Source: JBFGCM01 sp041581135 (GTDB taxonomy: Bacteria; Actinomycetota; Acidimicrobiia; Spongiisociales; UBA5794). From it: 64,000 nucleotides of DNA. The position numbers were made by a program, and so were the translations under genes. Location: contig JBFGCM010000003.1 of NCBI GenBank assembly GCA_041581135.1, positions 12,890 to 76,889 on the forward strand, written 5' to 3'. The notes beneath the pieces were generated by a model. It was not told the origin of the DNA. It did no database searches and saw only the letters and a program-made list of their open reading frames with translations. The number at the start of each line of letters is the position of its first letter. Within the stretch, counting starts at the first letter, position 1. Of this stretch, positions 51,953-60,988 are shown in pieces.

Positions 51953-53137
51953 GTGGCTGCAACCGACGTCCCCCATCCCATCGACTTCCTTGGGGTCGAT
52001 GCCCTGCTGACGCCCGAAGAGCGCCTCGTGCGCGACACGGCTCGCCAGTTCGTGAAAGACCGCGTGCTGCCCGGCATCGCCGATTGGTACGAGGCCGGCA
52101 CGGTTCCCACGGAGCTGGCCAAGGAGCTGGGCGACCTCGGCATGCTCGGCATGCATCTCACCGGCTACGGGTGTGCCGGGACCAACTCGGTCAGCTACGG
52201 CCTCGCCGCCATGGAGTTGGAGGCCGGCGACAGCGGCATTCGAAGCCTCATGTCCGTCCAAGGCTCACTCGCCATGTTCCCCATCTGGAAGTACGGCTCC
52301 GACGAGCAGAAGGAGCACTGGCTGCCACAGATGGCCGCCGGCGACTTGATCGGATGCTTCGGCCTCACCGAGTCGGACTCGGGATCCGATCCCGGCTCCA
52401 TGCGCACCAACGCCAAGCGCGACGGCGACGACTGGCTGCTCAACGGTTCCAAGATGTGGATCACCAACGGCAGCATCGCCGACGTCGCCATCGTCTGGGC
52501 ACAGACCGACGAGGGGGTGCGTGGCTTCATCGTTCCCACGGACACACCGGGATTCACCACGCAGGACATCCACAAGAAGCTGTCCTTGCGGGCCTCCGTG
52601 ACGTCGGAGCTGATCTTCGACGGCGTGCGCCTCGCCGCCGACGCGGTGCTGCCCGGCGTCGTCGGCATGAAGGGACCGCTGTCGACCCTCAATGAGGCCA
52701 GGTTCGGGATCCTGTTCGGCGTGCTCGGCGCGGCCCGCACGTGTTACGAGACCGCACTGAGCTACTCCAAGGAGCGACACCAATTCGGAATGCCGATCGC
52801 CGCCTTCCAGCTCAGCCAGCGCAAGCTCGTCGACATGATGGTGGCCCTCAACAAGGGCTATCTCACGGCGGTGCATCTGGGTCGGCTCAAGGACGAGGGC
52901 AAGCTGCACCACACCCAGGTGAGCTTCGGCAAGCTGGACAACGTACGGGTGGCGTTGGAGATCGCCCGCACCGCGCGTTCCATGCTCGGCGCCAACGGCA
53001 TCACCCTGGAGTACCCGGTCATGCGGCACATGGCCAACCTGGAGACCGTCTACACCTATGAGGGCACCAACGAGATTCACACGCTGATCCTGGGTCATGC
53101 GCTGACGGGATTGAACGCCTTCGGGGCTGCTGGGTAG
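51953..53137 (+). CDS. gcdH: acyl-CoA dehydrogenase, glutaryl-CoA dehydrogenase-like
   Basis: 394 aa from GTG 51953 (GAGGAG seven bases upstream). FAD-dependent oxidation (and for GCDH decarboxylation) of acyl-CoA. Signatures are GCFGLTESDSGSDPGSM (FAD/substrate), WITNGSIADVAIVWA, KERHQFGMPIAAFQLSQ and YTYEGTNEIHTLILG, the last with the catalytic Glu of the GCDH position. SGIRSLMSVQ carries the Arg expected to hold the distal carboxylate of glutaryl-CoA. It would send electrons through EtfBA to the EtfD-like protein at 18-20 kb. Confidence 0.88.
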   Translation: MAATDVPHPIDFLGVDALLTPEERLVRDTARQFVKDRVLPGIADWYEAGTVPTELAKELGDLGMLGMHLTGYGCAGTNSVSYGLAAMELEAGDSGIRSLMSVQGSLAMFPIWKYGSDEQKEHWLPQMAAGDLIGCFGLTESDSGSDPGSMRTNAKRDGDDWLLNGSKMWITNGSIADVAIVWAQTDEGVRGFIVPTDTPGFTTQDIHKKLSLRASVTSELIFDGVRLAADAVLPGVVGMKGPLSTLNEARFGILFGVLGAARTCYETALSYSKERHQFGMPIAAFQLSQRKLVDMMVALNKGYLTAVHLGRLKDEGKLHHTQVSFGKLDNVRVALEIARTARSMLGANGITLEYPVMRHMANLETVYTYEGTNEIHTLILGHALTGLNAFGAAG

Positions 53138-53235
53138 GACGCGGTCCGGCGCATCCTGCGTCGCGTGGCCGGCGCGCCCCTGCGATCAGGTCAGCAGCTG
53201 TGCGGCTGACGGGTGCGGGCGCCGCGCTGCCGGCG

Positions 53236-53297
53236 TGCCTCGACGACGTCCGAAGTCCGAGACCGTTGCATTCGGAGAGGCGCTCGAACCGGGGTCG
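53236..53297. repeat. dispersed repeat, copy A
   Basis: Shares with copy B (55178-55239) an identical 25-base left part (tgcctcgacgacgtccgaag...) and an identical 18-base right part (gcgctcgaaccggggtcg), with the same 44-base offset between them and a divergent middle. It lies in the 213-bp gap between gcdH and the VOC gene. Confidence 0.9.
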
Positions 53298-53350
53298 TGT
53301 GCGGGCGGTGGCGCCGGCGCGTACTTGCCTCGTTCCTGTCGGGATGTCCC

Positions 53351-53755
53351 TCAGGATGCGGTGAAGCGGTCGGGGAGGGGTGCACCTCCGGTCATGAAGC
53401 AGAGACAGAAGGGATGGCCGGCCGGGTCGGCATAGACCTGGAAGTCGTCACCCTGGGTTGCGTCAGCAGCCGGCTGCAGCACCCGCGCACCCAGCGCCAT
53501 CACCCGCTCGTGTGCTGTAGGGAAGTCCTCGACCCACAGATCGAGGTGCACCTGTTGGGGTGGTGAACCGTCGGGCCAGTCCGGCGGCACATGGTCGGGT
53601 GCGTGCTGGACGCCAACTCGGGGCTCGCCGTCGACGATGACCATGTGCCAACCATCGTCCCGATCGACCTCGCCACCGAGTACGCCAGCCCAGAACGCGC
53701 TCTCCTCCTCGAGATCTGCGGCGTCGAAGGTCACGACCTGGAATCTGAGCCTCAT
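53351..53755 (-). CDS. VOC-superfamily (glyoxalase-like) protein
   Basis: 134 aa. One complete module pair of the vicinal-oxygen-chelate fold: FQVVTFDAADLEEESAFWAGVLGGEVDRDD and VHLDLWVEDFPTAHERVMALGARVLQPA, ending FQVYADPAGHPFCLCF. This resembles the Glyoxalase_6 subgroup common in actinobacteria. Metal ligands are incomplete by eye and the substrate is unknown. The 255 bases between it and the next gene hold nothing I can identify. Confidence 0.85.
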   Translation of the reverse strand: MRLRFQVVTFDAADLEEESAFWAGVLGGEVDRDDGWHMVIVDGEPRVGVQHAPDHVPPDWPDGSPPQQVHLDLWVEDFPTAHERVMALGARVLQPAADATQGDDFQVYADPAGHPFCLCFMTGGAPLPDRFTAS

Positions 53756-54010
53756 GGGGCGGCGCTACACGGAGGCCGAGCAAGGGCGAGGCTCGACGGA
53801 CACGGAACATCGCGCGGTGTCAGGCTTGTGCTCTCGGCGGCCCAGAGTGGGCCGCCCAAGTGGCAGTGGGACGGTGACGCGGGTGAGTCGCGTCGCCGCC
53901 GCCGCATGGGATGCGGCTGCGACGCTCGCCTGCGCGTTGCCGGGTTGTGATCAGTGGATTGACTTTGGGCTGGTCGTGGGGTCGTGTCGGTACGAACCGT
54001 CGCCAACGGG

Positions 54011-55105
54011 TCAGCCGTTCGGGGGTGATTTGTTGGGTGGGATGAACCGTCGCCGGCCGGGTGGCGACTCCGGATCGATGGTGTAGTGGCGTTTATGGAC
54101 CACTACGTGGTGGTGGAACCAACAGAGCAGCGTGAGGTTGGAGGGGTCGTGGCTGCCGCCGTGGGATCGGGGGAGGATGTGGTGGGGCTCCAGGCGATAG
54201 GTGGAAGTGCAGCCGTCGGCGGTGCAGCCTCCGTCGCGGTGACGTACGTAGGCGCGGATCCTTGCCGGGATGGTGGGTCCGGTGGTGGGAACGGCGGTCA
54301 GTCCGTGCCTGTCGACGATGGTCACAGAAGTGGTGCCGACACAGAGGATCTCCTCCAACATCCCGACACCCAACTGCAATCCCGACTCGGTCAACGCACC
54401 GGCTTCGCCGTGGGTCCGTGCGGCCAACTCGGCGTCGACGAACACCTGCGCCTGGGGTCGCCGCGGGTTGCCCGCGGTGCGGTCGTCCAGCGCCAGCGAC
54501 ACCAACGCGTCGACCCGGCGTTGCGCCACCTGCGGCCGATCCGGGTCGGAGCGGTCACACAGCTCATCGGCTCTTGCGTCCAACGCCGCCACCAGCATGT
54601 CGGCGTCCGTGCCCGACAGGCGCAACGTGCCCGACATCACGGTGCGGTCCAAGTTCGGCTGCAACACCAGCCGCCGCGACTCGAACGCCGCCGCCTCATC
54701 CATTGGGGTCAGGCGTCGTTGCCGGGCCACCAGCCGGGACACGTGATGCACCGCCACCCCCGCCGATCGCGCCACCGTCACCTCGTCGGCACCGGCATTC
54801 ACAAGGCGTTGGGTGGCGGCGGCCCGATCGAACGACACGGTGCCGTCTTCCAACGACTCCTGAACGTGACCGGCGTCGGAGCGGGCCAGTACCGCCAGCT
54901 GACCGGCGGTCGACGGCGCCACGTCCAGGCGGCCGGCGATCCACTCCTTCAGCGTGGCGCACCCATCCCGGGTCGGGACCTGGCGGGCATCGGCGTCCCG
55001 GAGTAGCTCTACCTGGCGGGCACGCAGCCGGCCGACCAGATACTCGACCTCGATGAGCTCCTGCTCCAACGCATCGTCGGTGATCGACTTAGTTACATCC
55101 AACAT
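54011..55105 (-). CDS. DUF222/HNH endonuclease signature protein (13E12 repeat family)
   Basis: 364 aa. The DUF222 part (DALEQELIEVEYLVGRLRARQVELLRDAD, then DVAPSTAGQLAVLARS) is followed by a C-terminal HNH nuclease motif: RDGGCTADGCTSTYRLEPHHILPRSHGGSHDPSNLTLLCWFHHHVVVH, with paired cysteines and histidines for zinc and the HH/N catalytic set. The family is multicopy in many actinobacteria and is thought to be mobile or linked to repeats, its role unproven. Repeat copies A and B lie outside it in direct orientation. Confidence 0.92.
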   Translation of the reverse strand: MLDVTKSITDDALEQELIEVEYLVGRLRARQVELLRDADARQVPTRDGCATLKEWIAGRLDVAPSTAGQLAVLARSDAGHVQESLEDGTVSFDRAAATQRLVNAGADEVTVARSAGVAVHHVSRLVARQRRLTPMDEAAAFESRRLVLQPNLDRTVMSGTLRLSGTDADMLVAALDARADELCDRSDPDRPQVAQRRVDALVSLALDDRTAGNPRRPQAQVFVDAELAARTHGEAGALTESGLQLGVGMLEEILCVGTTSVTIVDRHGLTAVPTTGPTIPARIRAYVRHRDGGCTADGCTSTYRLEPHHILPRSHGGSHDPSNLTLLCWFHHHVVVHKRHYTIDPESPPGRRRFIPPNKSPPNG

Positions 55106-55177
55106 GGATCACATCATGCCAACTACCTGTGACAAGTAATGGCCGAAGCCGGATCGGAAACCCGCGGTCGGTCGGCA

Positions 55178-55248
55178 TGCCTCGACGACGTCCGAAGTCC
55201 GACACCACGAAACCGGTACAAGCGCTCGAACCGGGGTCGGACTTCGGA
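55178..55248. repeat. dispersed repeat, copy B, with 13-bp inverted ends
   Basis: Matches copy A as described there. In addition tccgaagtccgac (55191-55203) and gtcggacttcgga (55236-55248) are perfect inverted repeats, so the element can fold as a hairpin with a 32-base centre. It lies in the 243-bp gap between the HNH gene and the end of the C1 operon and could act as a terminator or be a REP/MITE-like element. Confidence 0.9.
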
Positions 55249-55348
55249 AATCGGAATCGGCGGGGTTGGAGCGGGCAGGCGAAGTTGGCGACCAGCCGAC
55301 CGCCCCGACCCCGAGCATGCGGGAAAGTGCCGGCGGTGGCCGGCGAAC

Positions 55349-56203
55349 CTAAGACAGGCCCCGTACGAAAGCGCGCCGCCACTCCTCGGTGGTGTCGACC
55401 TGGTTGAAGGTGTACACGTGGAACGCCTCGATGTCGATCTCGTCGTCGAGGAGGGCGGGGCCGAGGCGCTCGATCAGCACGTCGGGGGAATAGCCGCCGG
55501 GCTTCACCAGTTTGCCCACCAGGCTGGTGTTCTTGGAGAGGAACCGCATCGAGGCACCGATGCCGATGCGAGTGGAGATCGTGATCAGCTTGTGGAGGGG
55601 TGCCACGCCGGGCAGCCCGATGTGGACCGGCAGGGTGATGCCTTCCGCCCGCATTGCCCGGATCCAGGAGACGATCACGTCGGGGTCGAAGCACATCTGG
55701 GTGGCCATGTAGCCGGCGTAGCGCTGCTTGTCCTTGAGCGCCTGGAGCAAGGCGTCGTCGGGGATCACCGCATGTCCTTCGGGGTATGACGGGATGCCGA
55801 TCTCGGTGAGGCCATGTCCGATGGACTCCATCGCCTCGAGCAGCGACAGGCCGTCGAAGAACTCGCCGGGGTCGTCGGCGTCGCCGCCCACCACGAATGC
55901 CTTGGTGATGCCGGCCTGGTCGAGCAGGCCGAGAATGCGTGCCAGGTCCTCCTTGTCCTTCACCATGCGGGCCGAGAGGTGAGGAATGACGTCGTAGCCC
56001 TTCTCAGCAAACTCCATCGCCAGGCTGACGGTGGCGTCGAGCCCCTTGGCCGGTGAGGCGGTGACGGTGACGGTGACGTCCGGCGGCAGATACTGCGCCT
56101 GCTCGTAGACGTTCTTGAGCGGTATCACCTCGTACTTGGGGCGCATGAGGATGTCCGTGACGGCAGCCGCCACCTCCGCAGGCAGTTGCTCTCGTTTCGC
56201 CAT
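55349..56203 (-). CDS. metF: methylenetetrahydrofolate reductase-like protein
   Basis: 284 aa from ATG 56203 (AGGAG five bases upstream). TIM-barrel FAD enzyme interconverting methylene- and methyl-tetrahydrofolate. Seen: VTVTASPAKGLDATV, YDVIPHLSARMVKDKEDL, KAFVVGGDADDPGEF, YPEGH, ATQMCFDPD and LPVHIGLPGV. It is the last gene of the corrinoid operon, eight bases after the MttB-like gene. Here it probably runs in the oxidative direction, taking methyl-H4folate made by the methyltransferases. Confidence 0.88.
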   Translation of the reverse strand: MAKREQLPAEVAAAVTDILMRPKYEVIPLKNVYEQAQYLPPDVTVTVTASPAKGLDATVSLAMEFAEKGYDVIPHLSARMVKDKEDLARILGLLDQAGITKAFVVGGDADDPGEFFDGLSLLEAMESIGHGLTEIGIPSYPEGHAVIPDDALLQALKDKQRYAGYMATQMCFDPDVIVSWIRAMRAEGITLPVHIGLPGVAPLHKLITISTRIGIGASMRFLSKNTSLVGKLVKPGGYSPDVLIERLGPALLDDEIDIEAFHVYTFNQVDTTEEWRRAFVRGLS

Positions 56204-56211
56204 GTCGCTCC

Positions 56212-57750
56212 TCACACGTTCGAGTCGGGGAAAGATGTCTTGCGCCGCTCGATGTACTCGCGCAGCTCTACGTCCTTGGCCTCGTCGAGTGGTGGTGGCT
56301 CGTACTCGGCCAGCAGGGTCTTGCACCGTTCACTCGCCCTGGCGATCGAGTCCCTGGCGCCTTCGTCTTCCCACTGTTCGAAGCTGTTGTTGTCGGCCAT
56401 CCCCGAGCGCCAGAAGGCTGTCTCGAAGTTCGCGATCGTGTGTTCGTTGCCGAGGAAGTGCTGACCCGGCCCGCTCTCCAAGATCGCAGTCAAGGCCTGG
56501 CCGTTCTCGGAGATGTCCACCCCTGCCACCAGCTTGGCCGCCATGGAGGCCTGGTCGGCGTCGAGGATGAACTTCTCGTAGCCCATGGTGAGCCCGCCTT
56601 CCAGCCAGCCGGCGGTGTGCAGCACGAAGTTCACGCCGGCGTGGAGCGTGGGCATGAAGGTGGCCATGCTCTCGTAGGCGGCCTGGGCGTCGGGCACCTT
56701 GGATGCCGTCAGGTTGCCGCCACTGCGGAACGGCACACCGATGCGGCGTGCGAGTTGGGCGACGGTGTAGAGCATGAGCGCCGGCTCCGGGGTTCCGAAG
56801 GTCGGGGCACCGCTCTGCATGGACATCGACGAGGCGAACGATCCGAAGATGACGGGTGCACCCGGGCGTACCAGCTGGGTGAAAGCCATGCCCGCCAGCG
56901 CTTCGGCGAGGGTCTGGGTGGCGGCGCCGGCCACGGTGACCGGGGCCATGGCGCCGGCCAAGATGAATGGGGTCACCAGCACGGCCTGGTTGGCCTCGGC
57001 GTATGCCTTGGCCGAGCCGAGCATGGCGAAGTCCCACGACAGCGGTGAGTTGGCGTTGGCCAGGCCCAGGATGACGGTGTGTTCCTCCATGAACTCGGCC
57101 CCGAAGAGGATGCGCGCCATCTCGACGCTGTCCCGTGCCCGGTCCGGGTGGGTGACCGAGCCCATGAACGGCTTGTCGGAGTACTTCATGTGGGCGTAGA
57201 CCATGTCGAAGTGCCGCTTGTTCACCGGCAGGTCCACGGGCTCGCACACGGTGCCGCCGGAGTGATGCAGTCCCGGCGACAGGTAGGCCAGCTTCACGAA
57301 GTTCTCGAAGTCGGTCATCGTGGCGTACCGGCGGCCTCCGTCCAGGTCGCGCACGAAGGGCGAGCCGTAGGCAGGCACCAGCACCGTGTGCGGGTCGCCG
57401 ATGGTGACGCTCTTGTCAGGGTTGCGGGCGTGCTGCACCCACGTCGCCGGAGCCGACGCCTGAACGATCTGACGGCACATGCCGCGGGGGAACCGCACCC
57501 GGGTCCCATCCACGTCGGCGCCGGCGGCGGCGAAGATCGAGAGGGCTTCGTCGTAGCCGACGATCTCCATGCCGACTTCTTCGAGGATGGTGTCGGCGTT
57601 GTGCTCCAGGATCTCCAGGCCCTCGTCGCTGAGCACCTCGTACGGGGCAAGCCGTCGAGTGAGAAAGCTCTCTCGGTCCATCACGGCCCCAGCCCGGGCC
57701 GCTTGGCGCGCCGCACGGCCTCCGGATCTGCGCCGACGGGTATCGCTCAT
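56212..57750 (-). CDS. MttB-family corrinoid methyltransferase, non-pyrrolysine
   Basis: 512 aa from ATG 57750 (AGGAGG eight bases upstream; ATGA overlap with the preceding gene). Trimethylamine-methyltransferase superfamily (PF06253): LSDEGLEILEHNADTILEEVGMEIVG, FPRGMCRQIVQ, GLHHSGGTVCEPVDLP and a C-terminal LGNEHTIANFETAFWRS. No in-frame TAG interrupts the gene, so it lacks pyrrolysine, like MtgB (glycine betaine), MtpB and MtcB. It would move a methyl group from a quaternary amine to the corrinoid protein. Glycine betaine is the favoured but unproven substrate. Confidence 0.92.
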   Translation of the reverse strand: MSDTRRRRSGGRAARQAARAGAVMDRESFLTRRLAPYEVLSDEGLEILEHNADTILEEVGMEIVGYDEALSIFAAAGADVDGTRVRFPRGMCRQIVQASAPATWVQHARNPDKSVTIGDPHTVLVPAYGSPFVRDLDGGRRYATMTDFENFVKLAYLSPGLHHSGGTVCEPVDLPVNKRHFDMVYAHMKYSDKPFMGSVTHPDRARDSVEMARILFGAEFMEEHTVILGLANANSPLSWDFAMLGSAKAYAEANQAVLVTPFILAGAMAPVTVAGAATQTLAEALAGMAFTQLVRPGAPVIFGSFASSMSMQSGAPTFGTPEPALMLYTVAQLARRIGVPFRSGGNLTASKVPDAQAAYESMATFMPTLHAGVNFVLHTAGWLEGGLTMGYEKFILDADQASMAAKLVAGVDISENGQALTAILESGPGQHFLGNEHTIANFETAFWRSGMADNNSFEQWEDEGARDSIARASERCKTLLAEYEPPPLDEAKDVELREYIERRKTSFPDSNV

Positions 57751-59765
57751 TCCGGGCCCTCCTGGTTGTGGTCGGGGCGGCGACGTCGCCGGCGCCGTTC
57801 GGGTGTGGCTGGTTCGGTGCGAGCCGGCAGCGTGACGACACGGGCCAGCTCGGGGTAGTCGGCGGTGGCGTGCGGCAGGGCCATGGCGTCCACGAAGTGT
57901 TCCTGGAACCGGGGTTCCACGGCGGTCTCGATCTTCTCCACCTTGCGTACGAGTCCCTCGACCTCGGCACGGGATGCGCCGCTGAGCAGCGCCAGCACGG
58001 CCCCGACACCGGCGGCGTTCCCGGCCGCCGAAACCCGCTCCAGGTCGCAGTCGGGTATCAGGCCGAGCACCATCGCGTAGGTGGTGTCGATGTGGCTGCC
58101 GAAGGCGCCGGCGAGGCGGATCTGGTCCACCCGGTCGACGCCGAGGTGGTCCATCAGCAGCTTGGCGCCGGCATACAGGGCGGCCTTGGCCAGCTGAATG
58201 GCGCGCACGTCGTTCTGGGTCACCAGGAGCCGGGGCGCGGCGTCGCGCAGCACGTAGGAGGCGGTCCGTCCATCGGCGATGACCCGGGGGTTGCGGTCGG
58301 CGGCGGCCGGGTCGATGGTGCCGTCGGATCGAATCACGCCGGCCAGGAACAGCTCGGCGATCACTTCGATGATGCCCGAGCCGCACACGCCGATGATGTC
58401 GATCTTCTCGGCGGCGAACTCGGGATCGTCGGACCACAGGTCGGAGCCGATCACCTGGTAGCGGGGCTCGAGCGTGTCTGCGTCGATGCGGACGCGCTCG
58501 ATGGCACCCACCGCAGCGCGGGTCCCCGAGCTGATCTGAGCTCCCTCGAAGGCCGGTCCCGTGGGGCTCGAGGCGGCGAGCAGGCGATCGCGATTGCCGA
58601 GAACGATCTCGGCGTTGGTGCCCACGTCGACGAGCAGCTGGGTCTCGGCCGATCGGTGGGGAGCCTCTGACAGCATGGCTCCTGCCGTGTCAGCGCCCAC
58701 GTGACCGGCGATGCAGGGCAGCACATACACACGTGCGCCCGGGTGGCAGGCCAGCCCCAGCTCGCGCGCCGGCAGACGCACGGCGGCGTCGGTGGCCAGC
58801 GCGAACGGTGCGCCGCCCAGCTCGGTGGGGTCCAGGCCCAGGAACAGGTGGTGCATGATCGGATTGCCGACGAACGTCAGTTCCAGGACGTCGCGACGAT
58901 CGATTCCCGCCTCGGCGGCCAGCTCGCCGATGAGTCCGTCGAGGGCGTCCCGGACCGCAGCGGTGAGCTCGGCGTCGCCGCCGGGGTTCATCATCACGTA
59001 GGAGACGCGGCTCATCAGGTCCTCGCCGAAGCGAATCTGGGGGTTCATCACCCCCGCCGACGCCCGGACTTCGCCGGTGAAGAGGTCGCACAAGTGTCCG
59101 GCGATGGTGGTGGAGCCGATGTCGACGGCGATGCCGAACGCGGTGTCGCGGAACCCGGGCCAGACCGCCGTGATCGTGGCGCCGTCGTGGACCGCGACGG
59201 TCACGGTCCACTGTCCCCGGCGCAGTGCCGGCTGTACCTCGCGGAGCACCGTGGAGTCGATGGTGAGGCCCGTCAGCTCCCACTGATCGTGCAGCGCCGC
59301 CAGGAGCCGCTGGGCGTCTCCGGTGGGGTCGTGCATGTCGGGCTCGGCGACCTCCACGTAGTACAGCCGCACCACAGGGTCCACGTCGATCGCATGAACC
59401 TCGGCTCGCTTCCGCACCACCTGGCGGTGGACCTGGCTCTCGGCGGGCACGTCGATGACGACGTCACCGAGGACCGCGGCAGCGCATCCGAGGCGGCGGC
59501 CATCTCCCAGACCGCGTTTGCCCCGGTAGGTCTCCTCAGTCTCCGTCCAGGCGCCGAGGTGGTCGGGGGTGGAGCTGATGCCGTGCTTGGCGAACTCTCC
59601 GATGCTCTGGGTGACCTGGCACCGGCCGCAGATTCCCCTTCCGCCGCACACCGAGTCGAGGTCGACGGCGAGGGTGCGAGCCGCCTCCAGCACGGTGCTT
59701 CCGGCCGCCATCCGGCCGCGCCGACCCGAGGGGGTGAAGACGACGAGGGGGTCCTCGGCGGTCAT
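57747..59765 (-). CDS. RACo/RamA-like reductive activator of corrinoid proteins (ASKHA, DUF4445)
   Basis: 672 aa. The N-terminal [2Fe-2S] ferredoxin domain has Cys40, Cys46, Cys49 and Cys94 (VCGGRGICGRC...GC). An ASKHA ATPase-like domain follows: FGIAVDIGSTTIAGHL, MNPQIRFGEDLMSRV, FVGNPIMHHLFLGLDP, LLVDVGTNAEIVLG, GVCGSGIIEVIAE and LAGAFGSHID. RACo and RamA use ATP to re-reduce cobalt when the corrinoid oxidises to Co(II), which would happen often in an aerobe. A basic C-terminus (RRRRRRRP) overlaps the mttB-like start by four bases. Confidence 0.9.
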   Translation of the reverse strand: MTAEDPLVVFTPSGRRGRMAAGSTVLEAARTLAVDLDSVCGGRGICGRCQVTQSIGEFAKHGISSTPDHLGAWTETEETYRGKRGLGDGRRLGCAAAVLGDVVIDVPAESQVHRQVVRKRAEVHAIDVDPVVRLYYVEVAEPDMHDPTGDAQRLLAALHDQWELTGLTIDSTVLREVQPALRRGQWTVTVAVHDGATITAVWPGFRDTAFGIAVDIGSTTIAGHLCDLFTGEVRASAGVMNPQIRFGEDLMSRVSYVMMNPGGDAELTAAVRDALDGLIGELAAEAGIDRRDVLELTFVGNPIMHHLFLGLDPTELGGAPFALATDAAVRLPARELGLACHPGARVYVLPCIAGHVGADTAGAMLSEAPHRSAETQLLVDVGTNAEIVLGNRDRLLAASSPTGPAFEGAQISSGTRAAVGAIERVRIDADTLEPRYQVIGSDLWSDDPEFAAEKIDIIGVCGSGIIEVIAELFLAGVIRSDGTIDPAAADRNPRVIADGRTASYVLRDAAPRLLVTQNDVRAIQLAKAALYAGAKLLMDHLGVDRVDQIRLAGAFGSHIDTTYAMVLGLIPDCDLERVSAAGNAAGVGAVLALLSGASRAEVEGLVRKVEKIETAVEPRFQEHFVDAMALPHATADYPELARVVTLPARTEPATPERRRRRRRPDHNQEGPE

Positions 59766-59766
59766 G

Positions 59767-60663
59767 TCATCCGCGGTTGCGGCGACCGGTGCGCCGCCGG
59801 ATTCGCTCGCCCTCGGCGGCGGGCTCGCGATGCGCCGCGATCCATGCAGCGCACTCGGCGTCGTTGCCCATGAGCACGTCCGCCGCCATCACGGCCTCCT
59901 TGACGTTGGCGTGGAGCGGATTGGTGATCGCCGACGTCATGCCGGCGGCGATGGCCATGGACAGGAACGCGCCGTTGATGCCCTCGCGATGGGGGAGGCC
60001 GAAGCTGATGTTGGAGGCCCCACACGTGGTGTTGACCTGGAGCTCCTCGCGAAGCCGCCGCACTAGCCGGAACACCTGCCGGCCGGCGTACCGCAGCGCA
60101 CCGATGGGCATCACCAGCGGGTCGACGACGACGTCTTCTGAGGGGATGCCGTGGTCGGCGGCCCGGTTCACGATCTTGCGTGCCACCTCGAACCGAACGT
60201 CCGGGTCTTCCGAGATACCGGTCTCGTCGTTGGAGATGGCCACCACGGCGGCGCCATGTTTGGCGACGAGGGGCAGGACGCGTTCCATGACCTCGTCCTC
60301 ACCGGTGACGGAGTTGACCAGGGCCTTGCCCTCGTAGACGGCGAGCCCGGCTTCGAGCGCCTCGACGATGGAGGAGTCGATCGACAGTGGAACGTCGGTC
60401 AGCGACTGCACCAGTTTGACGGTGGAGGCCAGGATCGCCGGCTCGTCGGCGAGGGGGATGCCGGCGTTGACGTCCAGCATGTGAGCCCCGGCGGCCACCT
60501 GGGCGTGGGTGTCGGCCTCGACCCGGCTGAAGTCGCCGGCTTTCATCTCGGCGGCGAGCGCCTTCCGGCCGGTGGGGTTGATGCGCTCGCCGATGATGAC
60601 GAACGGCCGGTCGAAGCCGATCACCACCTCCGTGGTGGCCGAGCTGACGACGGTGTGGGTCAT
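59767..60663 (-). CDS. methyltetrahydrofolate:corrinoid methyltransferase (pterin-binding, MtgA/AcsE-like)
   Basis: 298 aa. Dihydropteroate-synthase-like barrel: FVIIGERINPTGRKALAAEM, GAHMLDVNAGIPLADE, VPLSIDSSIVEALEAGL, VNSVTGEDEVMERVLPL, VVVDPLVMPIGA and TTCGASNISFGLPHREGIN. This matches the methyltransferases that exchange methyl between methyl-cobalamin protein and tetrahydrofolate. It accepts the methyl group put on the corrinoid protein by the MttB-like enzyme. The basic C-terminal tail (RIRRRTGRRNRG) is unusual. Confidence 0.9.
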   Translation of the reverse strand: MTHTVVSSATTEVVIGFDRPFVIIGERINPTGRKALAAEMKAGDFSRVEADTHAQVAAGAHMLDVNAGIPLADEPAILASTVKLVQSLTDVPLSIDSSIVEALEAGLAVYEGKALVNSVTGEDEVMERVLPLVAKHGAAVVAISNDETGISEDPDVRFEVARKIVNRAADHGIPSEDVVVDPLVMPIGALRYAGRQVFRLVRRLREELQVNTTCGASNISFGLPHREGINGAFLSMAIAAGMTSAITNPLHANVKEAVMAADVLMGNDAECAAWIAAHREPAAEGERIRRRTGRRNRG

Positions 60664-60681
60664 GGGTGTGCTCCGTGGGTG

Positions 60682-60987
60682 CTATGTGGTCGGTGCCATG
60701 CCACCGGCGGCGACATAACGTTCGAGGATTTCTCGGGGAAACTCGGCTTGGAGGCGTTCGGCTTCGGTTTCGGCGGCGGCGATCAGGTCGGTGGCGTCGG
60801 ACGGCGCCGACACTCGCCGCCACTCGGCGAGGTAGTCGTCCGTCGACTCCTTCCCTGCCCGTTCGGCGGCGCGGTCGATGGCGGTCTGGAAGCGGGGAGA
60901 CAGCTGCACCTTGTGGTTGCTCCGGCCCTCCCTGGCGATCACTTGGGCTGGGATGTCCCGCCAGTAGATGGTGATGAGCTCCGCCAT
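60682..60987 (-). CDS. small protein of the 'virulence factor' family (PF13769), C1-cluster associated
   Basis: 101 aa, charged. Family-like features are ITIYWRDIPAQVIA near the N-terminus and LSPRFQTAIDRAAERAGKESTDDYLAEWRR. The family name is misleading: such genes occur with DUF1638 and MttB-like genes in marine proteobacteria, which points to a part in corrinoid methyl transfer. It begins one base after the DUF1638 stop. Function unknown; it could be an assembly or docking protein. Confidence 0.8.
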   Translation of the reverse strand: MAELITIYWRDIPAQVIAREGRSNHKVQLSPRFQTAIDRAAERAGKESTDDYLAEWRRVSAPSDATDLIAAAETEAERLQAEFPREILERYVAAGGMAPTT

Positions 60988-60988
60988 C

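Noticed and set aside
56212..57750. MttB-like gene as a pyrrolysine trimethylamine methyltransferase
   Set aside because: No in-frame amber codon and no pylTSBCD genes in the window; it fits the non-Pyl branch.
60682..60987. virulence role from the PF13769 family name
   Set aside because: The name is historical; the context is C1 metabolism.
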